Shown here: in pieces, positions 32,653 through 44,406 of the stretch
Layout of the letters: each line of letters starts with the position of its first letter
Position numbering within the stretch: position 1 is the stretch's first letter
Assembly (NCBI GenBank): GCA_963854835.1
Contig: OY978526.1
Span: forward strand, 90,303,846 to 90,367,845
Reading direction: 5' to 3'
Origin: Megamerina dolium
Taxonomy: Eukaryota; Arthropoda; Insecta; Diptera; Megamerinidae
Length of the DNA: 64,000 nt
Position numbers and translations under genes: made by a program
Notes under the pieces: generated by a model
What the model was told of the DNA's origin: nothing
The model's database searches: none
The model's input: the letters and a program-made list of their open reading frames with translations, nothing else

Positions 32653-33039
32653 AGTCTAATTGCTTAGCATATTTGGTTAGAAAATAGTAAATCACATATA
32701 TTTGAGCATTTTAATATTCTTATAAAGTGGATTAAAAGTCAAGTTGTCATTGAAAATGTAAATTTATCAACCATATGATTGAAGTGGCAAGGATGCCCTC
32801 TTCTCCACAGGAAATACCCATTACACCGCATTATATGACAATTCTATGAAAAGTACAAGCATGTTTTATTTTTAGTATTATCGATAATGGCATTTTAATT
32901 CTACACGCAGTAAATTTGGTAAATGTCATGTCTTCAATATAAACAGCGACTCTGTTAATATACAGTGACCTACTTATATGGCCATTACAACCGAAAATCG
33001 ATTCAGGCCGAATGGGACATGCTTCTCCAACCACCTCTG

Positions 33040-33430
33040 TTCTTCGTTAGATATGATATGATATTGGAAAGCTACCTTTCAGGTCGGCAAGTTATAGTAA
33101 GACATAAATCAATATAATCATCATCAGTTCTTGTATCTCCCACTGGAGCATAGGGTCTTAATAAAAAACTTCCACATGGTTTTTTTATTCAATTCAATTC
33201 ACATCAATTGAATACCTCATTTACGCTGAAGTACCTCAAAGCAGCATATTGGGCTCTCTATTATACACTGCTGATATGCCGACCAATGCCAATACAGTCC
33301 CCTATACTTATGCAGATGATACAGCCTTTTTATGCCCTCATCCAGACCCGATATTGGCATTATCAAAGACTGCTGGAGAATACTTTGTTACTTTACGTGT
33401 TGATTACGTAACGTTAGAATCTGTAGAAAT
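33040..33430 (+). mobile_element. Jockey-like non-LTR reverse transcriptase fragment
   Basis: Plus-strand frames read SYLSGRQVIVRHK (about 33069-33107), then the PQSSILGSLLYTADMPTNAN block and YADDTAFLCPHPDP (about 33309-33350). The YADD box is the catalytic RT motif C. Small frameshifts separate the blocks; neither the EN domain nor the 3' end is present. This is a dead 5'- and 3'-truncated insertion. Confidence 0.85.
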
Positions 33431-33798
33431 TAGTTTTTCAACGGAGGGTATGTCCAAAAATTATTGTCATTCTCCTTTCTCTTTATCATATTTGTATTTT
33501 ATATTATATCCTGCTATCTCTTTCCTTCTGATATAGCATATAAACTGTTAAGTAATCTCACTTCTTTTTCTAATTAATTACTTTACCTTACTTTCTGTTA
33601 CGTATTGACTTATCACACTATTGTGAATCATCTGAAAAAAGTATTCTTAGAATGGCATAGATAATTGATTAGATAAAAAGCAGAAGAAGAATAAAAATAA
33701 ACGTGCTGTCAACAAGTTCACATGTATTATTGCATACAATAACAGCAAAATAGCTGGGATTTTAGAAAATAAATTTTAAATAACACAATAATTCTCAA
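33431..33798. other. Upstream region of Dimt1
   Basis: No gene is visible. It probably includes the Dimt1 promoter and 5' untranslated region; no clear TATA or initiator was chosen. Confidence 0.5.
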
Positions 33799-34843
<1,045 letters not shown>

Positions 34844-34879
34844 AACAATCTTTTTACTTTGTATGTGCTAGTGTATACA

Positions 34880-34885
34880 AATAAA
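34880..34885 (+). other. Putative polyadenylation signal of Dimt1
   Basis: AATAAA 36 bp after the Dimt1 stop codon. Plausible in position, but AATAAA is common in this AT-rich DNA. Confidence 0.5.
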
Positions 34886-35269
34886 ATGAGTATGTTAATT
34901 TACTTATAAAATAATATTAATTACAATAACAAAATATACAAAAAGAAGAAATACTCTAATATAAGTGTTAAAGCTTGTAACATGTATACATAAAATAATT
35001 GTGTGAATCACAATTAGGCATTGCAAGCACGATCAACTAATACCCACTTATAGATAATTCCATGATTAAAAAGATTCCCCTCCAATTATACAAAAAAAAA
35101 TTGTTAATATTGTGATTGTGTTGAAAACAAAACAAACAAAAAATCTGCGAATTCATATGATCATACTCAGTCATAATTGAGCGTTAAGTGAGAGTACGTC
35201 GTAGGCTGGAACAATAACAACATTCAACTTGATTATAACAATAGCTCAGAGTTTATTAGTAGGGTTATC

Positions 35270-36378
35270 ATGGTGTATATTCCTAAGATAACATGGTTTT
35301 TATTAATTTGCTTGATATTGATCACAGAATATAATTTGACCTCAAGTCAAAATGATACATCAGTTGAAGTACAAAGTAAGTTGGTGTAGGAAATGTTAGA
35401 AGTGAAAACCAAATTGTTTTTTTCTAATTGTTTCTTGAAAAGAATGCACTCAATACAAGAGAGACATGTTCGAAGAGGTCATCACCTTTGGAGCATTTTC
35501 ATATGATGCTCCTGAAATGCAGCATCGTGTTGATAAATGCAAAGCGTATGCACCATTTATTGTGGGTGGTAATCCGGCAAATCCAAAGGAATTTCCTCAT
35601 ATGGCACGATTGGGTAATGCTAATTCCAAACCAAACAGTACAGTGAAATGGTTTTGCGGTGGCACTTTAATAAGTGAGAAATATGTGATGACCGCGGCAC
35701 ATTGCTTCTACTCAAATTTGTAAGTAAAGTGATAGTGTTTGATCAATTGATTCTTCTTTGTTTATATGCACGTGATTTACTTATAGTGGTGAAGTAAATA
35801 TCGTACGTTTGGGCGAATTAGATTTCAGTACGGATAACGATGATGCACAACCAGAGGATTTCAATGTGAGACGCTGTATGGAGCATCCAGATTATGTTCA
35901 TACATCTGTGTATAATGATATTGGTGTCATTGAACTTGATCGCTTGGTGATCTTTAATGCTTATATACATCCCGCATGTTTACCCACAAGTAATAGCGAT
36001 AGTATCGATCAATTTCTGGCTGTTGGCTGGGGTAGCACCTCATTTGGAGACAAGGATGCTTCACATTTGTTAAAAGTCGGTCTAGAACGTATCGATAATC
36101 AACGTTGTCGTCTTTTAGCCGATGATGCTGAAAGTGATCAACTGCAAAACGGCATCAATGTGAATACACAATTCTGTGCCGGATCAAATGATACTCGAGA
36201 TACGTGTTCGGGTGATTCGGGTGGTCCATTACTGGCATACCACATGGAATATCCATGTATGTACTACGTAATTGGAATAACATCAAGTGCTTTTGGTGGC
36301 TGTGCAGTACCAAATGTACCTGGACTTTATACTAGAGTATATCATTTTATTAATTGGTTAAGACAGGTTTGGCAATAA
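35270..36378 (+). CDS. Secreted trypsin-like (S1A) serine protease, snake-like
   Basis: Extracellular endopeptidase resembling the Drosophila CG11841-CG11843 group. Exons 35270-35375, 35443-35719, 35787-36378; GT/AG introns, phases agree, 324 residues. The N-terminus (KITWFLLICLILITEYNLTSS) is a signal peptide. A short cysteine-poor propeptide replaces a full clip domain; Cys72-region (VDKCKAY) probably bridges to the catalytic domain. The zymogen junction reads APF-IVGG (I about 75). Catalytic triad: His122 (TAAHC), Asp172 (YNDIGV), Ser272 (GDSGGP). Asp266, six residues before the serine, predicts trypsin-like cleavage after Lys/Arg. The catalytic domain ends VYHFINWLRQVWQ. The start ATG precedes the hydrophobic core directly. 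The family acts in haemolymph or gut cascades; the exact role is unknown. Confidence 0.93.
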
Positions 36379-37236
36379 CAGTCATAGTATATCCATATAT
36401 ATTTGTTATTGTATTATCTACACTAAATACATAACGATGCGTTTATGTATGTGCTAAGCTGCAGAGCACCAAAAAATTCGATTCCAAAGACTTAGAGAGT
36501 GCCATTTATGGGAATACGAACAAATTTCTGTAAATAACACGCCTTATAGAATAGGCCCCCTGCTGGGAGAACTGAAGGCAACTAATTGAGTTTCCATTCG
36601 TAATAGGGGCACATACGTCAATTCAATTTATTGTTTAAACATTTTTTTTTTATTTTGTTTAACTAAATGTGATATTAATTTACAAACTATAATTTTTTTT
36701 TGTTTTTGATAATAAAATTATTAATTTAATAAATATATTCTTATCGAATTTTATAAAATGAATTCGTCCATTTTACTGAACTATTTTTAAGGACTGCAAG
36801 AAAACGTAGATCTACAGTAAAAATCTTGTTTTGCAAGCAAGCACATTATTTATCAATAAATTGATTAAATAATATTTCCTAATTTTCACACAACAACAGG
36901 ATTTAAACAGAGTCTGAGCATTGCAGGAATACCGGACTCAGACACTGTTGCGTGGAATTAATTCCTTACCGGTCTGTTGAAAGCGACTTAGGTCCACTTT
37001 TTATGAAAATTGAAAATTCTGCAAAAACATAAATGCAAATATTTTGAGTTTTTTACACTAGTTTAATGATATCTTGAGAATTTATTGAGCTATACTACTT
37101 ATATACCTATACTTTACTTAAATTATCGTACATTTTATATTTTTTGAATATTTCTTACGGAACTAACAATACGACATAAAATCTTATAAACTAAAGTTAC
37201 ATTTTGTTGATTCTGCACGGGTAGATCAATTAAATT
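36379..37236. other. Intergenic AT-rich DNA downstream of the protease
   Basis: Contains AATAAA near 36711, a candidate protease polyadenylation signal. A faint LINE- or LTR-like translation near 36480-36600 is too weak to call. Nothing else recognised. Confidence 0.45.
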
Positions 37237-37443
37237 TTAGTTTAATATGGCAATGTGTATAAGCCATGAAGGACCTTTAATTATATACCTGAATATTTTG
37301 TTAATGTTTAGGACTTTGTGTATGTAAGTATTGCTTATAAACAAGACCAAGGGACTCTTCCAATAGTTTTCAGAATTATGGATGAATACGTCGAATTTTC
37401 TCAATGCGAGAGTTAGTTGCATTGCCTCAAAGCCATTATGCAA
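37237..37443 (-). mobile_element. Possible gypsy-type LTR retrotransposon RNase H remnant
   Basis: The minus-strand frame contains EAMQLTLALRKFDVFIHNS followed by SPLVLFIS. This resembles the RNase H start of gypsy polymerases (general pattern E-A-L-x-L-x-x-A-L-x-x-F-x-V-Y followed by a NPLVF block). Only about 60 residues align and key residues are changed, so the call is tentative. Confidence 0.4.
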
Positions 37444-37670
37444 AAGGGATTTTTTGATTTCAGGTACTCAATTAGTTCATTTTTGTTCTTCGGTACAATA
37501 ATAGCATATGATATTAAAAAAAGTTCTTTTACTAATTTATTTATTTATCGGTATGCCCATAGAATCTGTAGTCCATTGAGAATTGACATATCTGTAGCAT
37601 AAAACATCTGTTAAAATTTTGTTGACAGATTCTTCTGAAATACCAACAATTACAATGTATCCAACTGTTA

Positions 37671-38059
37671 AACGAGGGTTTTTGTGCACAAGCGCAAAAC
37701 AAGTGCAAATTTGCAAAACGTGATAGTCAAAGTAACGCTATTGCCCTCTCTGATTGTTGTTCGTCGTCTTCAACCCGTTCTCTTCTTTGAAGTCTTTATA
37801 CAATTTATATACAGTTTTCCACGAAAAGCACTGATAACCAAAGGCCTTTTGTAACATTTCACGCGTTTTGGTGGCTGAAATTCCATTCCGCAAACAAAAT
37901 TTAATGCAAACTCTTTGCTCAACAATATCCGACATTTTAAAAATCACCAGAAGAATCCTTGCAAAGTAACAAACCAGTTTGACAACCTCAAATAAACAAA
38001 CGCGCATTGCGTGTTTTTTTTGGGCAAAAAGTGTGCTTATATATTTTGTATAACCCTCC
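37671..38059 (-). mobile_element. Mariner deletion derivative keeping only the N-terminal HTH
   Basis: Minus-strand translation gives MSDIVEQRVCIKFCLRNG (start about 37935), then SATKTREMLQKAFGYQC and WKTVYKLYKDFKEENG. This is the first helix-turn-helix region of SETMAR-type mariner transposases. The rest of the transposase is absent. The ends share GAGGGTT in inverted orientation (CGAGGGTTTTTG near 37671 and AACCCTCCC near 38051-38059), so this is a non-autonomous internally deleted element. Confidence 0.7.
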
Positions 38060-38246
38060 CAAAATATGCAGAGCATTCATCACCGTGTATAGCCAATTCC
38101 CAGTTTTGACTTGTGGACTGCTATCCATTTCTCTCGACGTTTATACACAATTACAGTTACACATCCCGTATTATTTGTTATGTTCTATGTTTCTATGTTT
38201 CAGATAATCGGTTATACTGCTCTCGCGTATAGCAGTTAATGTCAGG

Positions 38247-38909
38247 CAATGTTGCCAGATTTTTTTTTCAAAAAACTGTGAAACTGACAAAAAAAAACTG
38301 TATTTTGAACCAAAAAACTGTAACCTTCAAAAACGAGATTTTTGTAAAATAACGTTTCTTTTTTTAATTTTATTAAAAAAACATAACACAAAACAATTCA
38401 TTTTGAATGGTGAGTGGCGGAGAATGTACCGGGTTTGCTTCGTTTTCAGTACTCCCTTGTCGTTTTCTACTACCTAAATTATAAAATTTGACATAAAAAT
38501 TCGAATTCCTTTTACTCTTAGATTTCTTACCACTTTTTGTTCAAAACTTGTCCATTTTTAACGGAAAAAAGATCAAACAGCCACCAACGTACAGAAAACT
38601 TCTTCTTCTTCACTCAGAAAACAATAGCAATACACAAATGACAAACAAATTGCCGTATCGAAGCATGGTTGCAATTTAATCACAGGGTCCCCGTGAGCTT
38701 TCATTTATTTATTTATCTACAGTGCTGTTCCCTGTAGACAAATATATAATATACTTTTATTAAAATTAAAAAAATATAAATGTTTTTTATTTCTCTTTTT
38801 AAATTTGAAATAAAAAACTGTAATTTGTACTACGACGTATTTTTAAAAAACTGTGAGCTTGTCTAAAAAACTGTAATTTACAGTTAAAACTGTAAATATG
38901 GCAACACTG
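38247..38909. mobile_element. hAT-type MITE with 8-bp target-site duplication
   Basis: ATGTCAGG flanks the element exactly at 38239-38246 and 38910-38917. The terminal repeats read CAATGTTGCCAGA on the left and, inverted, CAGTGTTGCCATA on the right. Length 663 bp with no transposase. Both subterminal regions (38269-38325 and about 38812-38893) carry several AAAAAACTGT motifs, as expected for transposase-binding repeats. TSD length and the terminal CA(G/A)TGTTGCCA fit the hAT superfamily. Confidence 0.88.
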
Positions 38910-38975
38910 ATGTCAGGTGACATATAAAACTAAGTTACATCTTAAGTAACTGTCGTTTAAGATTTGCGTCTGTAA

Positions 38976-39177
38976 TGCTGCAACTAGCCACCGACGTAAA
39001 AACGTAGAACGTGTCAGCTGACACGACCTATCTTATGGGAACGTCGTGTTAACGAAAACTCACCACCGTATGACGGTGACGTAGACGTTGCTCGTAGCGG
39101 AGAGAATCAATGCAATTTTGTATGTTCTTACGTACGGGCGGTACGTACGTACGCTACGTCGGTGGCTAGTTGCAGCA
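38976..39177. mobile_element. PIF/Harbinger-type MITE, perfect 23-bp inverted repeats
   Basis: TGCTGCAACTAGCCACCGAC plus GTA (38976-38998) is exactly inverted at 39155-39177. TAA flanks both sides (38973-38975, 39178-39180), matching the 3-bp TWA duplication of PIF/Harbinger elements. The 202-bp interior is non-coding and rich in ACGT words. Perfect ends suggest recent insertion. Confidence 0.85.
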
Positions 39178-39403
39178 TAAGTGCCTGTGCACATTGGCCT
39201 GCCCAGACGCAACTGTGCGAGTGAGATAGGTAGAAAAGTAGCCAGTAAGAAAGTGACGGAAGTTTTTCGCCGAAAATCCAATCCAAAATTAAAAATCGGC
39301 GCAACGACCTATGTTCTATGACCAAAGTGTTCCGATTATGACGACTGTGCTCACAAATTTTTAGACGTTTAAGCGATAATATCAATAAGAAGCGTTCTAT
39401 ATT

Positions 39404-39724
39404 AGGGTTGTGCGATTAATTGTTTGTTCATAAAGTCTGATTAATCAAATTATTCGACAAATCAATTCGCTTGATCAAAATTATGATTTATCAAAATTGA
39501 AATTATTCGATTAATCAGAATTTTGATTAATCGCAATCATTTTCATTTTTATTTTTTCTTTATTTATGAAATATTTGAAATATTATCAATATTTCGAAAA
39601 TTTTTTTAGAATAATTTCTATTTTGAATAATCAAAATCATGATCATTCTATTAATTTCATATTTGATTAATCGAATACTTTGATTAATCAATATTTCTGA
39701 ACAAACGATTAATTGCACAGCCCT
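39404..39724. mobile_element. hAT-like MITE rich in GATTAATC palindromes
   Basis: Left end AGGGTTGTGCGATTAATTG and inverted right end AGGGCTGTGCAATTAATCG match at all but three positions over about 27 bp. Flanks TCTATATT and ACTTTATT match 6 of 8, an eroded 8-bp duplication. The 321-bp interior repeats ATTAATCAAA and GATTAATC many times on both strands, so a transcript would fold strongly. Non-coding. Confidence 0.8.
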
Positions 39725-39946
39725 ACTTTATTCCAAAATTCCAATTCCACTGTAGCATTTTAGTTGAAATAAAACCGGAGCAATTGCACTAATGTGATCA
39801 CAGCGTTCATGGATATACCGTTCATGGGAAATCTAATGTAAACAGGCACTAAGCTTACTGTAAGTTTTTTACGAACATGTCTGATTTTTTGGGTTTATGT
39901 ACAATATATGCGAGGTGAACTGACATCCATAACCGGTTGTTTGTAT

Positions 39947-40384
39947 TGTAACGAGTATCGATAGTTGATTACTCATCACTATTGTGACTGACTCTATTGG
40001 CAGCATCGAAACGAATGTCAACAAAAAGAAATAAGCGATAACCAGAACAAGCCAACGAGAAAGGAAGAGAAGAATCTCGATAAAGGAAGATTCTGGGGTG
40101 TTGCCAACAGAGTATAAATAGAGCCAGTGTTGAGAATTGACAATCAATCGAATTCCGAACGTGAATGCGCAAACATCTATACAGAGGCAAAAGTTGCTAG
40201 TACATTAAAGTGTTATTGTAAATAGTTGATTATAAACAGAGTTGATTGTAAATAGAGTTTATTAAATAAATTGTTGCTGTATATAGTTGTATAAAATAAG
40301 TGTTGCAGTTATCATTAACAGAATCCAGTGATCGAACAAGGTAATTCAAATAGAATTAAACGTTCACAGAATAAAAACGTAACA
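39947..40384 (+). mobile_element. Solo LTR (gypsy-type) with 4-bp target-site duplication
   Basis: Starts TGTAACG and ends CGTAACA, nearly perfect short inverted ends. GTAT flanks it exactly at 39943-39946 and 40385-40388. The 438 bp hold a TATA box (TATAAATA, 40113-40120) and, downstream, AATAAA (40265-40270), the U3-R-U5 order of an LTR read on the plus strand. No primer-binding site or internal region follows, so this is a recombination-derived solo LTR. The weak open frames on the minus strand across it are meaningless. Confidence 0.88.
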
Positions 40385-40388
40385 GTAT

Positions 40389-41487
40389 GTTTAATTATTT
40401 TCCTACCATGCAGGTAAGGAGAATCTATTCTCTGTTCACCGTTCTTTTTCGAAGGGTTAATGTCTACTACCATGCATTACATACTAATCGGTGCATTGCC
40501 CAGACAAAATTATAGCGTGTAGAAGTTGTAGTAAAAATTAAGATCATCTTAAAATTAGCATCGCCTTGTTTGACATATTCTAAATATGTAAATAATCTAA
40601 AGGTCCAGTTATGCTTACATTACATTGCATTGCATGACATGTGTACTTATGTAAGCGTAACTGAGGGTTAAACCGAATATAATCCATGGTCTTTTTATTA
40701 CATGTTACGTATATTAGAAAAAATTTGTGACAGTTCATGACTGCTTTTGAAATTTTTCGTTTTGTATTCATTTCATTTTTCATTTTACATTACCATTTTG
40801 ATTTGTTAGCTATTTTACGATTCCAAACGAAAACCATATTTTATCAACAATTTTTTTGTTTATTTTTAAGCAATTTTTCTTACACAAGGAGTTTAAACTT
40901 GGATATTAATGTGCAATTAGTAAGCAATAAGTGAAGAAAATTCTCCAAGTGTGATTCATGCTTTACACGACGCAGTTTGAGTGCCATTGCATTTCACAAA
41001 TACAACACTGACTGGTAAAGATGCTGGCAACACTGATGTTGAAAACTTCAAAAGAAGCATTGTCCCAAAACAAACAGTAGAGGAAGCCGAGAGTAGCATC
41101 TTTTGTTTGTTTACATTTAATGCAAAAGATGTTTAATAAATTTAATAAATATTTGTAAATGTAGGCATAAATCGTGAAAATTTCTACATACTGTATTTGT
41201 AAATTGATGTGCATTGAAAACGTTATACATGTCGTCTAGAGTAGAGTGTTAATTGATTTTTTACCAAAGTGCATTGTGCACCAATTCATTCATCACAATT
41301 TGCTTTTTGTTCAACATTTTTTGCTGCTTTCCTTGGTACATCTACTTCAGTGTGTACCATTGTACATCTATCCATTGAGAGCACAACAACAACAAAAATA
41401 AGAAAATAATTTTGTCCAGGTAAAACAAGTATAGGAGTCGAATTCAAATTGCTTGTGCGTTGCAGACGCAATTCTAATAAACGAATT
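40389..41487. other. Intergenic region upstream of Sirt7
   Basis: No gene is recognised. It probably contains the Sirt7 promoter. Fragments ending in GGCAACACTGATG near 41027-41040 resemble a hAT MITE end, but no partner end is visible. Confidence 0.45.
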
Positions 41488-44406
41488 ATGGATGAAACGA
41501 TCGAACAACAGCAAGAATTAAGTAAGGAGTATATAACGCGAGCCAAAATTAATCCAGTGAAGAACGATAATGAAAAACGGGGACGCAAGGATGCCATTCG
41601 TAAGGTAATATTTGCGGAAGTTTCTATAGAATAGCGTGTCTGTATGGTGGCTGTGTGTGTATGAGTGTATGTGTATGTATGTCACGTATGCGCAAATGAG
41701 TGCGGTGGTGTATTCATGATGTACGTGATGTATAGAAATTGGAAAACTAGTGTGAGGGCTAAGGTGTACGCCAAACATTAGAAACACCCCCTAGATGGCA
41801 CTTGTACACATATATATATGGGTGTGCGTGCATCTATAGCGCATATATATATGAGATCTGCTTCTAACGACCAAATTATAATTCGTTATTTTTTTTCTTT
41901 CCAACTCTCCCGAATATAAAAGGTGTCTTTGGTATTCAAAAAGTGCGAATCTTTACGCACCGCAGAGGAGCACCAACTACTCGAGAAGCATCCGGATATT
42001 GTGAAGCAAATCAAGAAGCGAAAAGAACGCGTTGAAATCTATAAAGATCGTGCTGTGGAGAAAGAAGATGAACCGTATGTAATTGAAGCTAAAGTCGAGG
42101 AATTGGCCGCCATTATATCGCAGGCAAAGCATCTTGTATGTTATACGGGTGCAGGTATTAGCACATCGGCACTGATACCCGACTATCGTGGCTCAAAAGG
42201 TATCTGGACACTGTTGCAAAAGGGCGAAGATATCGGTGAGCATGATTTATCCAGCGCAAATCCTACATTCACTCACATGGCCCTCTACGAGTTGCATCGA
42301 CGTCGAATATTGCGTTATGTGGTCTCACAAAATTGCGATGGATTACACTTGCGATCCGGCCTACCACGCAGTTCACTCTCCGAAATACATGGCAACATGT
42401 ACGTTGAGGTCTGCAAGCACTGCAAACCGAACGCTGTGTACTGGCGTCTCTTCGATACGACCGAAATGACGGCACGTTATTGTCATAAAACCAATCGTCT
42501 GTGCCATCGTTGTTCGGAACCACTTTGTGATACGATTGTGCATTTTGGCGAACGTGGCAATCTCAAGTGGCCATTAAATTGGGCGGGCGCTTGCCACCAC
42601 ACCGAAAAGGCAGATGTCATATTATGTTTGGGTTCCAGTTTGAAGGTATTGAAAAAATACACCTGGCTCTGGCAAATGGATCGACCAGCAAGACAGCGCG
42701 CCAAAATCTGTATTGTCAATCTACAGTGGACACCAAAAGACAATATTGCAATGATCAAGATCAATGGCAAATGTGATCGTGTTATGGAGATGTTAATGCG
42801 ATGTCTTAATATACCGGTGCCCGTGTATATGAAGGATAAAGATCCAATATTTGCTCACGCTTCTCTATTGATGCCCGAAGAATTGCATACGCTAACACAG
42901 CCGCTATTGAGCAAAGCCGATGATAATCGTGTGCAGCATTCGAATGGTGATGACGATGATGACGATGATGACGAAGACGATGAGGATGATGATGAGGATG
43001 ACGACGATGAACGTACACAGGATACATATACAACGACCACAGAGGAAACACTGGATAGTACGGCTTCCGGTGATAGTAGCAGTGAATTGACAATTGGCAA
43101 GGGTCCCCGTATACGGACGCCACTCAAGACGAGCACACGCATCAAAACGAATCTGGAATTGAAGCAGCGAAAAGTGGCAGCATCCAAGCTATTGCGAACA
43201 GATTTTCGCCAAGTATTCAATTCAGAAGATGATTCACAGACGGACATGAAAAGTGATATGAGTTGTGAAACAGCGGAAAAGATGTTGATCGACACCGAGG
43301 CGATAAAAGTGGAACAAATAACAGCTGATGGCGATGTATTGGCGAAGACGAAGACGATGCCGGAGAAGAAACGTGCCGATAGTGAGAAGGAAAATATAAA
43401 ATTTGAAAAGACGACAGACACCATTACCGAAGTAGCAGTACAATCCACAAATGAGGATGGTTGTGTTGAGAAGAAAATTAAAATCGAAATTGACATCAAA
43501 GAGGAAACTACACATATGGAGACTGCAACATTGAAAGCAATTAAAAACGAAACAAATTCGACAAACGAACTGCCGCAAATGGTAAAATCTGAAATAAATG
43601 ATAATTATTTAAACGATAATACTGCCACAGTAAAAATGACAATGGAATCGAAAGAAGTTGTCCTGCATCAGCAAACAGTGCATTTAAATAACAGTACAAA
43701 CAGCCAAGAGAACACTAGCCCACCATCGATGACAACGACAATTAGCTTGCAATCACATGCTACTACAGCACCAGACGATGCCTTGAAAGCGCTGAATATA
43801 AAGAGTGAAAACAATTCCGAGGACGATTATTATGACAATGGTGGTGGTGGTGGTATTTGCGGCGGTGGCAGCACCGATGGTGGTACTATGATGGAAATAG
43901 CACAAATGGATCTATTGAAAGTGATCAATAGAACATCACCAAATGGCGTCAGCAGTCGCAATCTTTTGCTGCGTAAATTGCCCTGTTGGTATGATGTCAA
44001 GTATGCCTATTCTGGTCTACATACACTGCTCCATCCACCGCCAGCTGATATGAATATCTGGAATTATCAAGTCATACCCATATTCGCTATGAATCGTGCA
44101 GCAGCTGAATGTGAGTTCTGTTTTGATAATTATGCCGAGCTCGAATGTCAATTCTATCATAAATGGCGTTTGAATGAACGTAAGCATAAGAAACGTGCCC
44201 GCAATGGTCGATTTGTTGTATGTGAATGCTGCCCGTACTCGGATGATGATGATGATGATTACGATGAGAATATTTCATTGGCACACATTGCTGCTGCAGA
44301 AGCGGCTAAACGACAAATGCAATTGAGTAGTTTTCCACGTAAATTGGCACGCACACAGGCTGGTTGGTATGGCAAAGGATATAAGAAAAATCGTCGAAGG
44401 AAATAG
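41488..44406 (+). CDS. Sirt7: Sirtuin 7, NAD-dependent protein deacylase
   Basis: Class IV sirtuin; in the family it removes acyl groups from histone H3 and nucleolar proteins and supports rDNA transcription. Exons 41488-41604 and 41923-44406 (GT/AG, phase 0) give 866 residues, much longer than human SIRT7 (400), with a long tail like Drosophila CG11305. Seen: [20 protein letters not shown] (about 112-131), SQNCDG, catalytic His195 in EIHGN, zinc cysteines 203/206 and 233/236, [22 protein letters not shown] and VNLQWTPKD. The tail has an Asp/Glu tract (about 381-403), Ser/Thr- and Lys-rich stretches, a Gly-rich patch and a conserved Cys-rich C-terminal part ([22 protein letters not shown]) ending in a basic YKKNRRRK, a likely nuclear or nucleolar signal. 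The start is the first in-frame ATG. Antisense frames across the acidic tract are shadows. Confidence 0.97.

Noticed and set aside
37738..38076. Small HTH protein gene
   Set aside because: The peptide is the N-terminal region of a mariner transposase inside a deletion derivative with inverted ends, not a host gene.
42806..43578. Long antisense open frames (Ser-rich, His-rich) opposite Sirt7
   Set aside because: They mirror the GAT/GAC repeats of the Sirt7 acidic tract; no homology and no splice logic, so they are shadows.
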